DNA of 64,000 bases from Aquilaria yunnanensis (GCA_039654915.1 CM077593.1:74008501-74072500), one strand, 5' to 3'. Positions 45,979 to 59,090 are shown, numbered from the stretch's first letter. Translations and numbers: made by a program. The notes: a model not told the origin generated them from the sequence alone.

Positions 45979-46221
45979 ATTTCTCTTGGTTCTGCCAAAG
46001 TTCATGCAAAGCCAAGAAACAATCCCTCAATGCTCCTCCTGAGGAGTTTGTAGTCTCATCTTTAGATAGAATCACTCCTATATGCTTCTGACTCAGGGCA
46101 TCTACTACCACATTCCATTTGCCTGCACAGTACTCAATGGAGCAATCATAATCCTTTATGTATTCAATCCCCTTCGTTGTCTCATATTCAGGTCCTTCTG
46201 AGTAAACAAATACTTTAAACT
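45979..46221 (-). pseudogene. Chromovirus pol: end of RNase H and linker to integrase
   Basis: The minus strand from 46221 reads KYLFTQKDLNMRQRRGLEYI, then KDYDCSIEYCAGKWNVV and VDALSQK. These are the closing words of gypsy RNase H (HPGKaNvVaDALSRK), with small changes. Then comes a short linker ending at the ATTTC insertion site. In the original element it joined 48703 on one side and 41923 on the other. Confidence 0.88.
46217..46221. repeat. Target-site duplication AAACT (left copy)
   Basis: This is repeated at 48703-48707 around the 2.48-kb solo LTR. Confidence 0.92.
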
Positions 46222-48702
46222 TGTTACCACCTCAACAAATGGGAAAATTACAGTATAAAGGCATAATGGTTATAAACCATTATATAGCATAATTTTCACC
46301 ATAGTAAATGAAACGTGAGGGGTAAAGTGAATAATCTACACCTCCCTAAAAGATTACAATGGTTATTTCGTACTACAGTGAGCCCTAAAGAATTGCTTGT
46401 TCTACAAGTAATCTATGGGTCTTATTGCAAGATTTCAAGACTTGGGAACTTAATTGTACAACTCTAAAAGAAAGATTTTGGAAGGATTTGAATGGTATGG
46501 AAACAATTTTTGGAGGCTGAATGGCATAAAGGAAACAAAAGCTATTATTCAAGAACCTAGGACAACTAGGTGTATAATTGTTCATAAAAATAACTTAAGG
46601 ATGGGATGATTTTTGACAAGAGTCAAAGGCGGCCATTTCTAGCATTATCCCAGCCTTTTATTTCCAGGTTAAAAGGTCAAAAAGGTGGGCTAAAGATTAG
46701 CCAAAAATTCTTCGCTTAAGACACACTTATAGTGACCTAAGTGAGGGTTAAGGTTAAACTAATCAAGTCAAGTAAAATATCTTGGTTTCTTGCCATTTCC
46801 TGCCCATTTTCGTCCCCCACCAGGCAGAACCTATTCCCTAGCTCCTCCATAAGCTTCCATACCCACCATATCTCAATCTCCCAAGAAATCACAAAGGAAG
46901 GCAATCGGATGCAACAAGAAAGAGAAAAACCCTAGTTTTCGGGTTTATTGTGTATCTCTTGAAGATTTCAGCCTTCACAGCTTAGTTAAGGGTTTTATCT
47001 TCATGTTTCATGGTTTTTTACTGTCTTAGGATGATGATCAAGCATCCATGAAGCTATGACCACGATTTGAAGAGAGCAAAAATCTCAAGGAACCAAGTAT
47101 GGGTTAAGGGGGAGTGCATGAACAAGGTTCCAGCCTTACTGTTCTTCATGTACTAAGATGGTAGTGTTTACAGGGGTTTCTAGAGCCCAAGTTAGTACTA
47201 ACTAAGACCAATTAACCTCCTAAGAGCAAGCATTAGCTTGAGGAGGGCTGCCATAGTGATTACATATTGTTTATTTGATTGTTAATGGGCTAACCCTAAT
47301 GTGTATTGCTGCCAGCATTGCATTTGATTGTGTTTTGTTTGTTTGTGCATTTGGAGGCTATATTTTTGTATATGTACTCTTTTTTTGTGTTTTTATATCT
47401 TTGGATTTCGGGTATGTTGCTTGGAATTCAAGTTTATAATGATAAGCCCTTACTAAGTTTCTTCAAAGAGACTTACCCCATTTTTGTCCATTTCAGGAGC
47501 ACCTGAAAGAGAGCATTCAAAATAATAGCTGTAATTTGAATTTATCTGTGAAATTTTAGGTATATTAACTTCCATATGTTTAGTTGTAAATTGAAAAGTT
47601 TCATGATTTTGGAGCACATTAGTTATTTTTAGTAATAGTACTTTCTTCCTTACGCAGCAGCTGGTCCCTTTAAGTTTCTGGAGTGCTTAGTACTTTTGAA
47701 GTTGTCCAAAAAGCTTAGTGTACGTATTAAATAAGTTATTGTCATGTATGTGGTGCATAAATGAAAATAAATGATCTGGGTATGTTGTATGTGTAGTGTG
47801 AGAAGGATATATGGATCAATGGAGTGTGGTTTGAAGTATGTATACAATGTTGTCCATATGGTGTTTATGGGCTATTTTGATGGCATTTTTATGAATGATA
47901 GTTAGAAGGGCTCTAAATTCAGGGGAATGGTTTTACCATGTGTATAAGACATATATTGACACTACCAAGTGGTTTTTTCACCTGGAAATGAAGTGTATGA
48001 ATATTATGAAATTTTGTATGGGCATAATGGTCAATAGTGGCTAAAATTTGGTACCCTGTACTCCAGCTGCCATAACTTTATGTACATAAAGAATTTGGCT
48101 ATGAAATTTTGACCACACTTAGAAAAATTCAATAGGAATAACTTGGCTATTGAATCACTTGATTTGGTGCCCTATAGCTAGAGTTATGGCCTATCAAAAT
48201 TGGCTGATTTTTCTGAGCACTATTCATATGGTCATTTTTACCCGGTTAAGTGTAAAATCCATAATTGTAAACTTAGATAGATTTAATGTCTCAAACTTAT
48301 TTCCCTATGAATTTTTAAGGGTATTAAAAGGTTTAAAACCTTTAGGGCATAGGAGAACAAGGGTAGAATTTAAGTTGGGCACAGTGTGAAAGTTTGGACA
48401 AAAAAAAAAAATGCACCAATAGCATCTTGTGTGCATATGATTGTACATGTACTTGGGGATTTTACTCAAATTCCATATTGGCTAGGAATAAAAAATTTCA
48501 TTGTCATCATTACTTCTAGATGAAATTGTATGTGAATATGTGTGTGATGGTTGATCCAATATACACATCTTTGCATAATGACCAAGAGGGCCACTTGGCT
48601 AAACATAGTGCACATGTTCTGCTTAGCCTATAGGACATGGACTTCCTGGGGCTTGAGCTCACTAAAATTGATCATTGTATTTAAACACTCAGAGTGGTAA
48701 CA
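46222..48702 (+). repeat. 2.48-kb solo LTR (family A, copy 1) in chromovirus RNase H
   Basis: It begins TGTTACCACCTCAACAAATG and ends CACTCAGAGTGGTAACA, with AAACT duplicated outside. The ends form a 9-bp inverted repeat, TGTTACCAC/GTGGTAACA. It is homologous along its length to the inverse of 52262-54758, for example 'GTTAGTACTAACTA' and 'TTAGCTTGAGGAGGGCTGCC' at 47195-47255. No PBS, PPT or coding region is inside, so it is a solo LTR. The plus orientation is inferred from an ACCCTAG leader-like stretch (46790-46950), which is weak evidence. Confidence 0.82.
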
Positions 48703-49130
48703 AAACTTTTATGATCGGTAAAAATTCTGAACGATCTCCCCATCAAGTAATGCCTCCATAGCTTGAGTGTGAAGACTAACGCTACTAGCTCAAGGTTGTG
48801 AACTGGGTAGTTCAACTCATTAGGCCTTAATTGTATTAAACCAAAGGATTACCTGATTTTTTTTGCATCAATGCACATCCAAGACCCGAACTTGATGCAT
48901 CTGTGTATATCGTAAAAGCCTTATTCAGATCTGGTAGAATGAGTATTGGTGAACATTACAACCATTTCTTTAACTCTATATAATTTTCCTCACACCTCAG
49001 TGTCCATTGAAACTTCTGAGTTTTTTTGGTCAAGGCTGTCAATGGTGTAGGTATAATAGAGAATTTCCCTATGAATCATCTATAATAGCCTGCCAAGCCT
49101 AAGAAACTCCTTACTTTTGTAACTATAGTT
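48703..49130 (-). pseudogene. Chromovirus RNase H, N-terminal part (broken)
   Basis: The minus strand gives a frame-shifted 'YTDAS-sGLG' start near 48890-48910 and HNLELVALVF-like and LKLWRHYL-like residues. It ends in the FTDHKS word at the AAACT site, continuing at 46221 once the solo LTR is removed. Frame changes are present. Confidence 0.7.
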
Positions 49131-50115
49131 GGTCTCTTTCACTCAACCACCGTTTGAACCTTTTCAAAATCAACTGATAAACCCTGAGCACTAATGATGT
49201 GTCCCAAAAACAGAATCCTTTCTGACCAAAAGTCACACTTAGACAACTTGCATAGTATTGATTATCCTTCAACATTTGTAAAACTATCCTAAGGTTTTCC
49301 TTGTGCTCTAGGGTAAACAGTGAGTACACCAAAACGTCATCGATGAAAGCTTCAACAAACTGATCCAAAAATGGTCTGAAGATTTGATTCATAGCTTCCA
49401 TGAACACTGTTGGAGCATTAGTCACATTGAACGGCATAACTGTATATTCGTGGTGTCCATATTTTGTCATGAAGGCAATTTTTGAGATATCTTCCTCCTT
49501 AACTATAATCTAGAAGTATCCAAACTAGAGGTCATTCCTAGAAAACACCTTTGCTTCTCTAAGTCTATCAAACAGGTTGTCAATTTTAGGAAGCAGATAC
49601 TTATTCTTGACTGTTACTGTTTTCAACATTCTATAGTCGACACACAGTCTCAAAGTTTTGTCCTTATTCTTTACAAACAACACTGGGGCTCCTCATGCTG
49701 ACAGACTAGGCTTTATAAAGCCTTTCTCTAATAGTTCCTCCAACTACTTCTTTCACTCATTCATCTCAAGAGCTAACATTCTATAAGGTGGCATCGAAAT
49801 AGGTTCTACCCCAGGCTGAAGATGGATTGCAAACTTGGTGTCCCTCTTGGGTGGTAACCCAGGCAACTCTACTGGAAACACTTTGGGAAACTGATTGGCT
49901 ATAGGGATCTTCTCAAGTTCCTCCTCTATGGCCACCCCATTCAATGAATAATACTCCTCCTCATTGACTATGGGGGTGGTATCCATAAGCCTAAGATGCA
50001 AACTCTTAGCACTGGATGCTAGCCCTCCTGTGCAAGTCACTTTATCTCCCTGAGCATTAGTAATGTCAATGGAGAAACTAGCATAGTCAATTTTTGATTT
50101 GTGCATGTTAGCCAA
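49120..50115 (-). pseudogene. Chromovirus reverse transcriptase (broken)
   Basis: From 50115 to 49753 the frame is open, with the pre-RT linker QFPKVFPVELPGLPPKRDTK and ISMPPYRMLALEMNE, which precedes RT in chromoviruses. The RT core follows. 49470-49123 is open, with [20 protein letters not shown] (GLTNAPa usual) and FMEAMNQIF. The catalytic box is FIDDVLVYS (both aspartates kept), and [15 protein letters not shown] follows. Stops fall between the two open parts (49471-49752) and after 49123. It is inactive as a whole, although the active site itself survives. Confidence 0.88.
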
Positions 50116-50400
50116 TCCATTCCCAACACTAGGTCATAAGACCTCAACTTTATCACCTACAATTCACAAGAGAAAACATGGTCGCCTAACTGCAAGGGAT
50201 ACCTAGTAACCACCTCATTGGTCACAGTGAAACTCCTCCTTGCAGTTCTGATGAGTCTCAACTCATTTGAGATTTCTCATTGCAGTTTAAACTTATCTAC
50301 CAAAGTAGACAATATCACAGAAAGAGTAGCTCCAGTATCAAAAAGCACTCTAACATTATCGTTCTGAAAAGTAAAATTACTTTAAATGGCGGCTAGCTCC
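50116..50400 (-). pseudogene. Chromovirus protease region (broken)
   Basis: The minus strand reads VRVLFDTGATLSVIL (catalytic D-T-G at about 50331-50342). It continues 'ELRLIRTARRSFTVTNEV' and 'YDLVLGMDWLT', the standard aspartic protease and its GMDWL end. Two stops interrupt it. It would have cleaved the Gag-Pol polyprotein. Confidence 0.82.
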
Positions 50401-51638
50401 TTGGTCACCTGACTAACCAGGGTGAAAACCCTCGGTTTAACTATTGCTATAGCTACACCAGGTTTTTTTTCTATGGCAAGGGGTGCAGGGGGTAGATTTT
50501 CAGGCAGACCTCGCAAAAGTCAAGCCCATGGGCATTCCCTCACCCAATGACCACTCTGACCATAGATATTGCAAATATTAGTCCCTAAGGTACATGGCCT
50601 CGTGCAATAGAACCATCTACAATTAGGGCATAAAACCACTTTCTTTCTCTTTAAAGGACTTCATTTTCAACCATTGGTCACTTCCCGGCGCTCTTTCCTG
50701 GATTGGCTAGTCTAACCTCCACTTTTTTTGCTAGGTGCCCTTATATCCTTGATCTCATTCTTTAAGGCTAACACCTTCTAAACCACAAGGTGCTAACTCT
50801 GAATGTCTTATATCGCCATATACGTCTTTAACATGGGCTTAAGGCCTTGAAAGAATTTCTTGGCCTTCAATTCACCATTGCCAGTCATATAAGGGGCATA
50901 CCATATGAGCGAATTGTAACACTGCTCATATTCGCTCACAAACATCTATCTTTACACCAAGTTCTCAAACTAGATCCTCCTTTGATCCTATGTAGCTTCA
51001 CTAATATATTCCTATCGAAAATTCTTCCCAAAATAAGACCACTTGAGCACCTTTTTATTGTGCTTCGGTCGAGTACCATTGCTCCATCTCAGTATCTCCA
51101 TCACATCATCCCACCAGAGACAAGCCCTCTCTCTAAAAAAGAAAGGTACTAAGGTCATCCTCTGCTTTGATTCATAGCCTTCATAAGTGAAAAGTCGATT
51201 CATCCTGGATAACCAATCCTCAGCTTGATCGGGATTGCCTACCCTATCATAACTCTATGGGTCAATCATTTTGAATTTCTCAAGTAACCTCATCTGATAA
51301 GGGGTGTCTCCCTTCCTCAGAGCCTCCACAACCCTCTGCTCTTCCTCTTTGTCATAAGCATGATCTCTCTGTTCATGAACGCTAGGCACTTGTTGCTGCT
51401 CAGCATGCCTTTCCTGATCTTGGAATGGAGCATTCTCCTCATGGACAATTTATCTATCCTCATGAACTTGAAACATCTCATTCATGATAGTGGTCAATCC
51501 TTGAGCCACTTGTGTCATAGTTTGAGTCAACCTCTGAAGCACCTTAGATATCTCATCCAACCTTGCCACAAATGAGTCACTAGAACCTTCGTCGGGTTCT
51601 CTAGCTCCTCTCGAAGCTCCTGACCTAGTGTCAACCAT
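50401..51638 (-). pseudogene. Chromovirus gag with zinc knuckle (broken)
   Basis: The start is taken as the ATG of MVDTRSGAS (51638), the usual chromovirus Gag start, rather than the Met four codons earlier. An acidic N-terminus with EISKVLQRLTQTMTQVAQGL follows. The gag core near 51000-51230 has DWLSRMNRLFTYEGY and RACLWWDDVM (a-yWW usual). The knuckle near 50535-50580 reads CNIYGQSGHWVRECP, with the second Cys replaced by Tyr. Stops are numerous. Confidence 0.82.
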
Positions 51639-51759
51639 AGCAACTTGCAAGCAAAGCCAGATGACATTTCATAGATGTTGGTCAGTATTAACTATCCTAA
51701 CACATGGACTTCTAACACTAGATCTTAGTCTTAGCCTCCAATATTTATAAAATGAGCTC

Positions 51760-51777
51760 TAGGCACTAATACCAAAT
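51760..51777 (-). other. Primer-binding site of the chromovirus
   Basis: The minus strand reads ATTTGGTATTAGTGCC directly after the LTR end CCCATGTCA. It is close to the initiator-Met form TTTGGTATCAGAGCC used by Tekay-type elements. Confidence 0.7.
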
Positions 51778-52261
51778 TGACATGGGCTTCCTCGACCCCA
51801 GCCTAGGAAGCCTATGAGAACTGGTCTCATGGTGGTTGCAATTTACTAGTTGTATATGTGTGAGGATTAAAACTCTTTGACTGAAGTTGAAAGAAATCAT
51901 AAAACATTCACTTAGCCAAGCTAATTCCATAAAAAAACAAAATTCAAACAGTCAAAGCAAACCAAATCAACATTTATGTGAATTTACTACACATAACAAC
52001 TGTGTGGGAGCATTCATATATAAAATAGACTAATGCCCTCACCCAAGGGCAACCCTAAAGTCTAGGACTCCATTATAGATAAAGGAGGTGACTAGGAGTA
52101 CGATATATACAAGCTTCAACTAAGATCTTCTTGAACTAACTCCCACCTTAGAAATGAATCCTAGTGGTGAGTCACAAAAGCTTGTCCACGTGCTGCTAGG
52201 GTCTACAGCCAAGAAAAACACTATAGTTAGCACTGTTACTTAATCAACAATTAACCCAAGT
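51778..52261 (-). repeat. Chromovirus 5' LTR, piece 1
   Basis: It starts TGACATGGGCTTCC and matches 38150 onward (GAGAACTGGTCTCATGGTGG). It breaks off at the CAAGT insertion site. Confidence 0.9.
52257..52261. repeat. Target-site duplication CAAGT (left copy)
   Basis: This is repeated at 54759-54763. The empty site is visible in the other LTR near 38678. Confidence 0.93.
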
Positions 52262-54758
52262 TGTTACCCACTCTGGGGTAGTCCAGTTATGGTGCCAAAA
52301 CTGTGCATTTAAACTCCCAGGTTTGGTGTGTCCTGTAGGTCATCAGAACAACACCCCTAGTGTACATACTCAAGTGACCCTCTTGAGCACTATGTAAATA
52401 CATGCATATTGGTCTAACCATAACACACATATTTACATTTATGCACATTGGGGCAGCTAAGAAGGAAAACACTAGCATAAGTCTTAGTTTTGGCTTTCAC
52501 ACATTAGGCAATCTTGTTAAGTTCTAGTGGCCAGCTACTGCACCTGTAACTTCCACTAATAAACTGTATCATTCTAGCCACATAGCCCCCTATTTTATTT
52601 GCTCCATTATCAAGTAGAGACTTAGATCAAACCAAGGAATTTTTTTTTTACATCAATAGCGCACCTATTGACCAACTTATGGATTTTTTAAGTTGGTTAC
52701 AAAATTCTGACCAAATGAGCAGTAACTCAGCCAACTTTGCAACATCATATCTTTGGCTACAAGGCTCTAAATCCATAAATTAAAAATCCCTGTTAACCCT
52801 CTAGATGTCCTTTAGGAGTGGTCAAAATGTCACACCAAGATTCATTCTACACAGGGAGATATTAAACTTTATGTCAAGAGTCGAAATTCTGGCAACTTTT
52901 GGACCATTTTGCCCATACAAATTTTCCAAACCATGCAAACACTTCATTCACAAGGGGAAATCCCTCCAAAGCTATACCATATATGTCCACCACAAATAGG
53001 AATTACATTCCCTTTCTTTTAACAACTTTATGTGGTCAAAACAGAATTTACAAGTAAGCAGCCCATCATTCACACTTAGGCAGCTTTGCACCACGTCACT
53101 TACATAGCCAAAACATTACTCAAATGTTCACATACTTGTCTCATTTTACATGCACTACATGTACATGCATACATACACTACAATATGGTCTTAACTAAGC
53201 TAAATACGCACCCAAGATTACGGGAGGTCTTGAGACACAATGGACTCCAAAAACAGGATGCTGGATAGCTGCTGCACAACACAATAAGTACCACAATTAA
53301 AAATACCAAATGTGCTCCTAAAATCACCAAACTTTCGAGATCATAACTAGACATATGGAAGTTCGTGTACTTAAAATTTGAGATTAAAAATAAAACTACA
53401 AAGGTTAGTTTAAAGGTGATCTTTTGGCTGGACCTAAAATGACAGAATTGAGGGGAGTAAGTTTCATTGAGAAACTTAGTAAGGGTAACACTTGGATTCA
53501 ATAGGCAATGTAACCATCATTAAAACCTGCATCCAAAGACACTAAAACAAAAAAACCACAATGCATATATACAAGATATAGCAACCAAATGCAGCAGCCA
53601 AACAGAAACAACAAACACATGAAATGTGGCAGTAGCATATACCATAGGTTAGTCCATAAAACACATAATAAACATAATCAAATCACTATGGCAGCCCTCC
53701 TCAAGCTAATGCTCAGTCTTAGGAGGATTTTAACAGTAGTTAGTACTAACTTTGGGCTCTAGAAACCCTTATTTCACTGCTATCTTTGTGCACTTGACAA
53801 TAGGTCACAAAACCTTCAATAAGTGCACTCCCCTCAATAAGCTTGGTTCATCAAGATCATGGCTCTCTTCCAAGCTTAGCCATAGCTCCATGGATGTTTG
53901 AAAATATAGAAAACAACCCATGAGAGTAGGAGAACCCTTACCAAAGTGGGTAGGCCGAAAATCAAGCTTGATCCTTGAAGTATGCAAGAAATAGCTCTAG
54001 TTTGCTTCCAATTGCTTCCTTTTGCCTTCAATTCCAATCAATTGCAAGTTTGAAGGTGTAGTGGCTATGGAGGAAGTATGGCTGTGTTCTTGGGCTGGGG
54101 GAGGACGAAAATGAGAGAGGGATAAGTGATTTGGCCACTTAAATGGCCTTAAATGAGCTTAAGGGCACCAAAAAACACTTAACAAGCTTAACCTTGCTTT
54201 ATGTCATTTTCCTTCTCACTAATTATGGTTTCTTTATCTTAAAATCATTGGTACACATGTGCCCAACATTTTTTACTAATTATCAAGTCTTGGCTGCCTC
54301 CCCCATGGTGGGATAACCCCACAATTCCACCCTTAGACTTAAGTCAAAAGCTTGAACACCTTAAGGTTTACATTAGGACATTTAGGTCCTTATTGCCTTT
54401 AGTGTTTCCTTTGTCCAAAGTTGTCTTCCATGAGCAATTTGGTCCTCCAATAGCTCTTTCATAGCATTCATATCCTTCCCATAGCTCTCCAAGTCTCTTT
54501 CTTGAGAGTTTTGCAATTGAGTACCCGAATTTCCAAAACCTTACAAAAAAGTCCATAGGTTGCTTGACAAACAAGCAATCCTTAAGGCTTTTCTTGGGGA
54601 CCAAGTTACCAAGTTGGAACACTTTTAAGGAGGTGTTGATCATGGCTTTTACCTCCCCCCCCCCCACACTTCAATCACTATGGTGGGAATTACACAATAT
54701 AATGGTTTTTAGCCATTATGACACACTTGTAATTCTCCCATTTTGTGAGGTGGTAACA
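52262..54758 (-). repeat. 2.50-kb solo LTR (family A, copy 2) in the chromovirus 5' LTR
   Basis: It begins TGTTACCCACTCTGGGG and ends TTTTGTGAGGTGGTAACA, with CAAGT on both sides. It is the same family as 46222-48702 but in opposite orientation. Matching segments include AGGGCTGCCATAGTG and 'AGCCCAAAGTTAGTACTAAC' (read inverted). A run of 11 C lies at 54655-54665. No internal coding region. Confidence 0.85.
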
Positions 54759-55952
54759 CAAGTAGACTAGAATCATAAAAATTCTCATCCATAGTACCTG
54801 CAGACAAACAAACTACCTCGACAACCATCAGTGGTTATCTAGCCCAACAATGTCAGTATCTGCACAACATAACTAGGGAGTGAGAATTCAGACATTCTCA
54901 GTAAGGGTCTTCACTTCACCTTCAAGAAAAGTTACTAAGGACTCCACAAATATGAATATATATAACTTGCTGTGAGCTCATACAGCCTGAGGCTAGACTT
55001 ATGCACATATCTTAGTCCCTTAGGACTTTTCCTCAACCTAGTCCTTGAACTACAAGGCATTGCCATGTCCTCTAGCAAGCTTAGCTTGCCAGCCTAACTA
55101 GTGATAAATCACCAGTTGAAACTCGCCCTCATGTTGTAAAGGCGCACTATGGTGGGACTATTGTAGCCTAGGTCATAAAGACCTTGTAGACTAGGTGCAC
55201 TAAGGTTTCACCTTGCAACCTCATGGTTAACTGCACGGCTAGGTCACCAAGGGTACTAAACCTTTCACCCAAACTAGTGATACCTAGTTGTGATCATTTG
55301 AAAACTAATTTCCTTGCTTGTGGTGGAAATAACCATAAGACTGCATAAAATTCAAGAAAACTTCTAGGTCTCGGAGGAGTTTTGGAAGACTCAGAGTACC
55401 CCCAGAATGCTTAGAACTCAAGGTACCCTAAGAACCCCCTACGCCTCCCCTTGACCTTCCTAGAAAAATTTGAAATTTTCAGCTATCATGCCTATAGCGA
55501 TGCATCACCACAGTTGGTAATGTGCTACCAGTTTTTGTGGTAATGGTGACATGTTGTGGGTACTAGCGATGATTCGTGATGTGTTGCCAATGCTTAAGAC
55601 AGCTCAGAAAATTCTAGTTTTTGCTACTATGAACTTTTGACACTTACCAAACATATCAAACATGGTTGGTTAGCCTCCAAACATCATATAAATGTAAAAC
55701 ATGTTGCATAAATCACAACCAACTATCACAAGCCAACCTATGATACGTTTAAACATGATTCCAATCATGACAAACCTCATAGTCCACAATTAACCAACTT
55801 TGCCCATTAACTAATGCTATTACTAGAACTACTTGAATTCATCAACCAAACTTGTTCCAATGGTATCAATTAAGCTTGAAAACATAACTCCCTTACCTTA
55901 GCTTCACCTCACAAGCAAGAAACAAGCAACCTTTGCTCGCAAATTAGGGTTC
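54759..55952 (-). repeat. Chromovirus 5' LTR, piece 2
   Basis: It matches about 38679-39862 of the other LTR, from AGTAGACTAGAATCATA through AGCTTCACCTCACAAGC. It breaks at the GGTTC site. Confidence 0.9.
55948..55952. repeat. Target-site duplication GGTTC (left copy)
   Basis: This is repeated at 63644-63648 around copia C. The other chromovirus LTR has the empty site CCAGGTTCTACAAAG. Confidence 0.93.
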
Positions 55953-57367
55953 TGTTGGGTTTCGGGGGCCAAACAGTGCAGTGGAATTTAACCAAAGCCC
56001 TCTAGGATCCAAGTGAAATGGGGTAAACCGGGTGTTAGAAAATTTTCATACCAAATTTTCAGTTGAGATCTCTCACCCAACTGTAGTGTGGAATCACAAA
56101 ACCTGAACAGTTGATGTGTTCAAGCTCTCTATGGTATCCACACGAGCCTCTCGGGATTACCACGCTTCCACTATGTCCCGACAGATGCATTTCTCTTGCG
56201 CTCGCAGTGCTAGCTTGCATCCTTTAAGGAATTGCAAGAGAAGAGTGCGGCTGTCCTTTTGGGAGGCTAGGGTAAGAAGCTACGAATTTCTCACTAAAAG
56301 TTGTATATATAGTGAGACTCAACTTCCAGGCCTAATGGGTTTCAAAGCCCTAATCCAATTAGGCTTTAATTTTGGGCTTAATAATGGCTCAACTCTTGGG
56401 CCCATTATTAATATGAAATTATTGTGAAACCATAACCCAAATAATTAGCCCATGCACTCTAATGATCCAAATAGCTCTATGTGTGTGACCCCATAGGCTC
56501 TTACCACATTAGCAATGATCATAAATCACATTTATGATCATAAGCAATGAATCGTGTCTAGCAACACATCATTGCTACCCAAGTGACAAGATTGTCGATG
56601 ATTTGACTAAACCTTTATGATCATTACCGATATATGCCATTGTCCATTTGTCCAATATATCAAGACTAAGCACGAGACATGGAATGTGTCACTCTCGTAT
56701 AGCCCAATTTTTGGTTTCTTGATTATCGAGTAAACCAACTTAAACTGATGACATTGATATCATATATCAACTCATCCGAGCATGGCCATGCATTTTTCTA
56801 AGTCTTACTCTATCAAGGGGCCCGATGATATCACTCCCGTTACATAGGAGGGACAAATCCCATCTTGATCATACAAATCCCTCCACATGATGTGTGACAT
56901 ACCCAATGACTTCCTTCAAGTTCACTCAGTTACGAGTAACAAAGGAAAGTATCAAAGTATGTGACTCACATGTAGGGAACCTTGATGAGCTTAGGTCAAA
57001 GGACTACATATACTATGATCACTATGAGAATCACTTATGACACTTATATAATGATCCATGTAGTGTTCTTATGGTGGGTCGCTCCAGTACACAAGTTCTC
57101 CAACTTGTACCCATATGTACAATACATATCTCATATTAGTCTCCACATATGCTAGTCATTATGTATTATTGCAACCCGCTCCATAATAATACTTGACTAG
57201 GGATGTTTGAGAATATCATTATTCTATGGTTACAATTATATTTATTACATTACACAGAAACAAAACAACAAACATAATCGTTGGATTAATGCCTTAATAA
57301 AATATCATAACTCAATGTGCAAAAAATACAATCATCTCGTGATTGGCATTTGGGCACAACACTAACA
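55953..57367 (-). repeat. 3' LTR of copia C (full length, 1415 bp)
   Basis: On the plus strand it begins TGTTGGGTTTCGGGGG and ends AACACTAACA. It keeps a TATA-like word (minus CTATATATAC, 56303-56312) that the other LTR lacks. Confidence 0.92.
56303..56312 (-). promoter_or_regulatory. TATA-like box in the copia C 3' LTR
   Basis: CTATATATAC on the minus strand, inside the segment that is deleted from the 5' LTR. In an intact element the corresponding 5' LTR site would be the likely promoter. Confidence 0.45.
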
Positions 57368-58590
57368 ATCTCCCACTTGCACTAAAAGCCAATCATCCAT
57401 GTATCTAATACCGATGGACCTAAAATGGCTATCATGCTTCTGCTGCGTAAGGGGCTTTGTCAGTGGATCAGCAATGTTGTTGTCTGTCGAAGTCCTACAT
57501 ATCCTTACATCACCCCTCTCGATGATCTCCCTGATGAGATGATAGCGTCAGAGTATGTGTTTGGATCGCTGGTGAGATCAAGGTTCCTTAGCCTATGCGA
57601 TTGCTCCGTTGTTGTCACAATAAAGCTCTATCGGGTCGACAATGCTTGGAACCACTCCAAGTTCTGTGATGAACTTCTTGATCCAAACTGCCTCATTCGC
57701 AGCATCAAAGGCGGCAACGTACTCAGATTCTGTTGTAGAGTCGGCTACTCTCTCTTGCTTTGAACTCTTCCAGCTCACAGCACCACCACCAATACAAAAC
57801 ACATAACCAGATTGTGATCTAAAATCATCCTTATTGGATTGGAAGCTTGCATCGGTGTAACCTCTTACAACAAGCTCATCTTCACCCCCAAAGACCAAGA
57901 ATGCATCCTTAGTCCTTCGTAAGTACTTAGGGATGTTCTTAACAGTTGTCCAGTGACTCTCACCAGGGTTCGATTGGTACCTACTCGTCATGCTCAACGC
58001 ATATGAGACATCGAGACGAGTACATATCATGGCATACATGATAGATCCAATTGCTAAGGCATATAGAATCTTACTCATGCGCTTTCTCTCCTCAGGTGTA
58101 ATCGGACACTGAGATCTAGAAAGAGTTATACCATGTGACATGGGCAAGAATCCTTTCTTGGAATCTTGCATGCTAAACCTCTTTAGCACATTATCAATGT
58201 ATGTACTTTGACTTAGGCCAAGAAGCTTTCTAGATCTATCTCTATAGATCCTGATGCCTAACACATAGGCTGCTTTACCCAAGTCCTTCATAAAGAAACA
58301 TTTCCTTAGCCAAGTCTTCACAGACTGTAGTTCAGGAATGTTATTCCCGATGAGTAGTATGTCATCTATATATAACACCAAGAAGAAAATAGCACTCCCA
58401 CTAACCTTTTTGTAGACACAAGGTTCATCTTCATTTTTGATAAAACCAAACTCTTTGATTGCTTCATCAAAATGAAGATTCCAACTTTGAGAAGCTTGCT
58501 TCAGTTCATAAATAGACCTTTGGGACTTGCACACTTTATTGGCATTCTCAGGAGTGACAAAACCCTCAGGTTGTGTCATGTACACATCCT
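57355..58590 (-). pseudogene. Copia C: RT C-terminal part and RNase H
   Basis: A single open frame runs from 58585 to 57593 (330 codons). It contains MTQPEGFVTPENANKVCK, the RT catalytic box LYIDDILLIGN with both aspartates (near 58355), and 'KDLGKAAYVLGIRIYRDRS'. The RNase H follows with GYTDASFQSNKDDFRSQSGY and SSKQERVADSTTESEYVA, then ELYCDNNGAIA. After one stop, just below 57593, it continues with HLIREIIERGDVRI and NIADPLTKPL and ends at the PPT. This is the longest intact coding stretch in the window. Confidence 0.92.
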
Positions 58591-58597
58591 CAAGTAA

Positions 58598-59090
58598 CTA
58601 TCCATTTAGGAATGCAGTTTTGACATCCATTTGCCGTATCTCATAATCATAGTGTGCAACAATAGTGAACAAAATTCGGATTGATTTAAGCATAGCAACT
58701 AATGAAAAAGTTTCATCATAGTCAATACCATGAATTTGCTTGAAACCTTTTGCAACCAGTCGCTCTTTAAAGGTAATCACATTACCATCCGTGTCAGTTT
58801 TCTTCTTACCATTTGCACCCTATGGGTTTTATCCCTTCAGGTGGGTCAACCAAATTCCATACTTGGTTTTCATACATGGATTCCATCTCGGATTTCATGG
58901 CCACTAGCCACTTCTCAGAGTCAGGCCCCGACATAGCATGTTGGTAGGTTGTGGGCTTATCCTGGTCCATGAGCATCACATCACCAGTGTAAGTCATGAG
59001 AAATCCATATTTCTCGAGCTCACGCTGAATCCTACCAAACCTATGTGGGCTCTGTGCTATAGGAATAGACTCTTGAACCACAACATCTTA
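58598..59090 (-). pseudogene. Copia C: RT N-terminal part (frameshifted)
   Basis: 59081-58806 reads 'PTTYQHAMSGPDSEKWLVAM', then KSEMESMYENQVWNLVDPP and GIKPIGCKW. A frameshift follows. 58780-58598 continues with FKERLVAKGFKQIHGIDYDE and VKTAFLNG, before a stop that separates it from the main RT frame. All are standard RVT_2 words. Confidence 0.9.
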
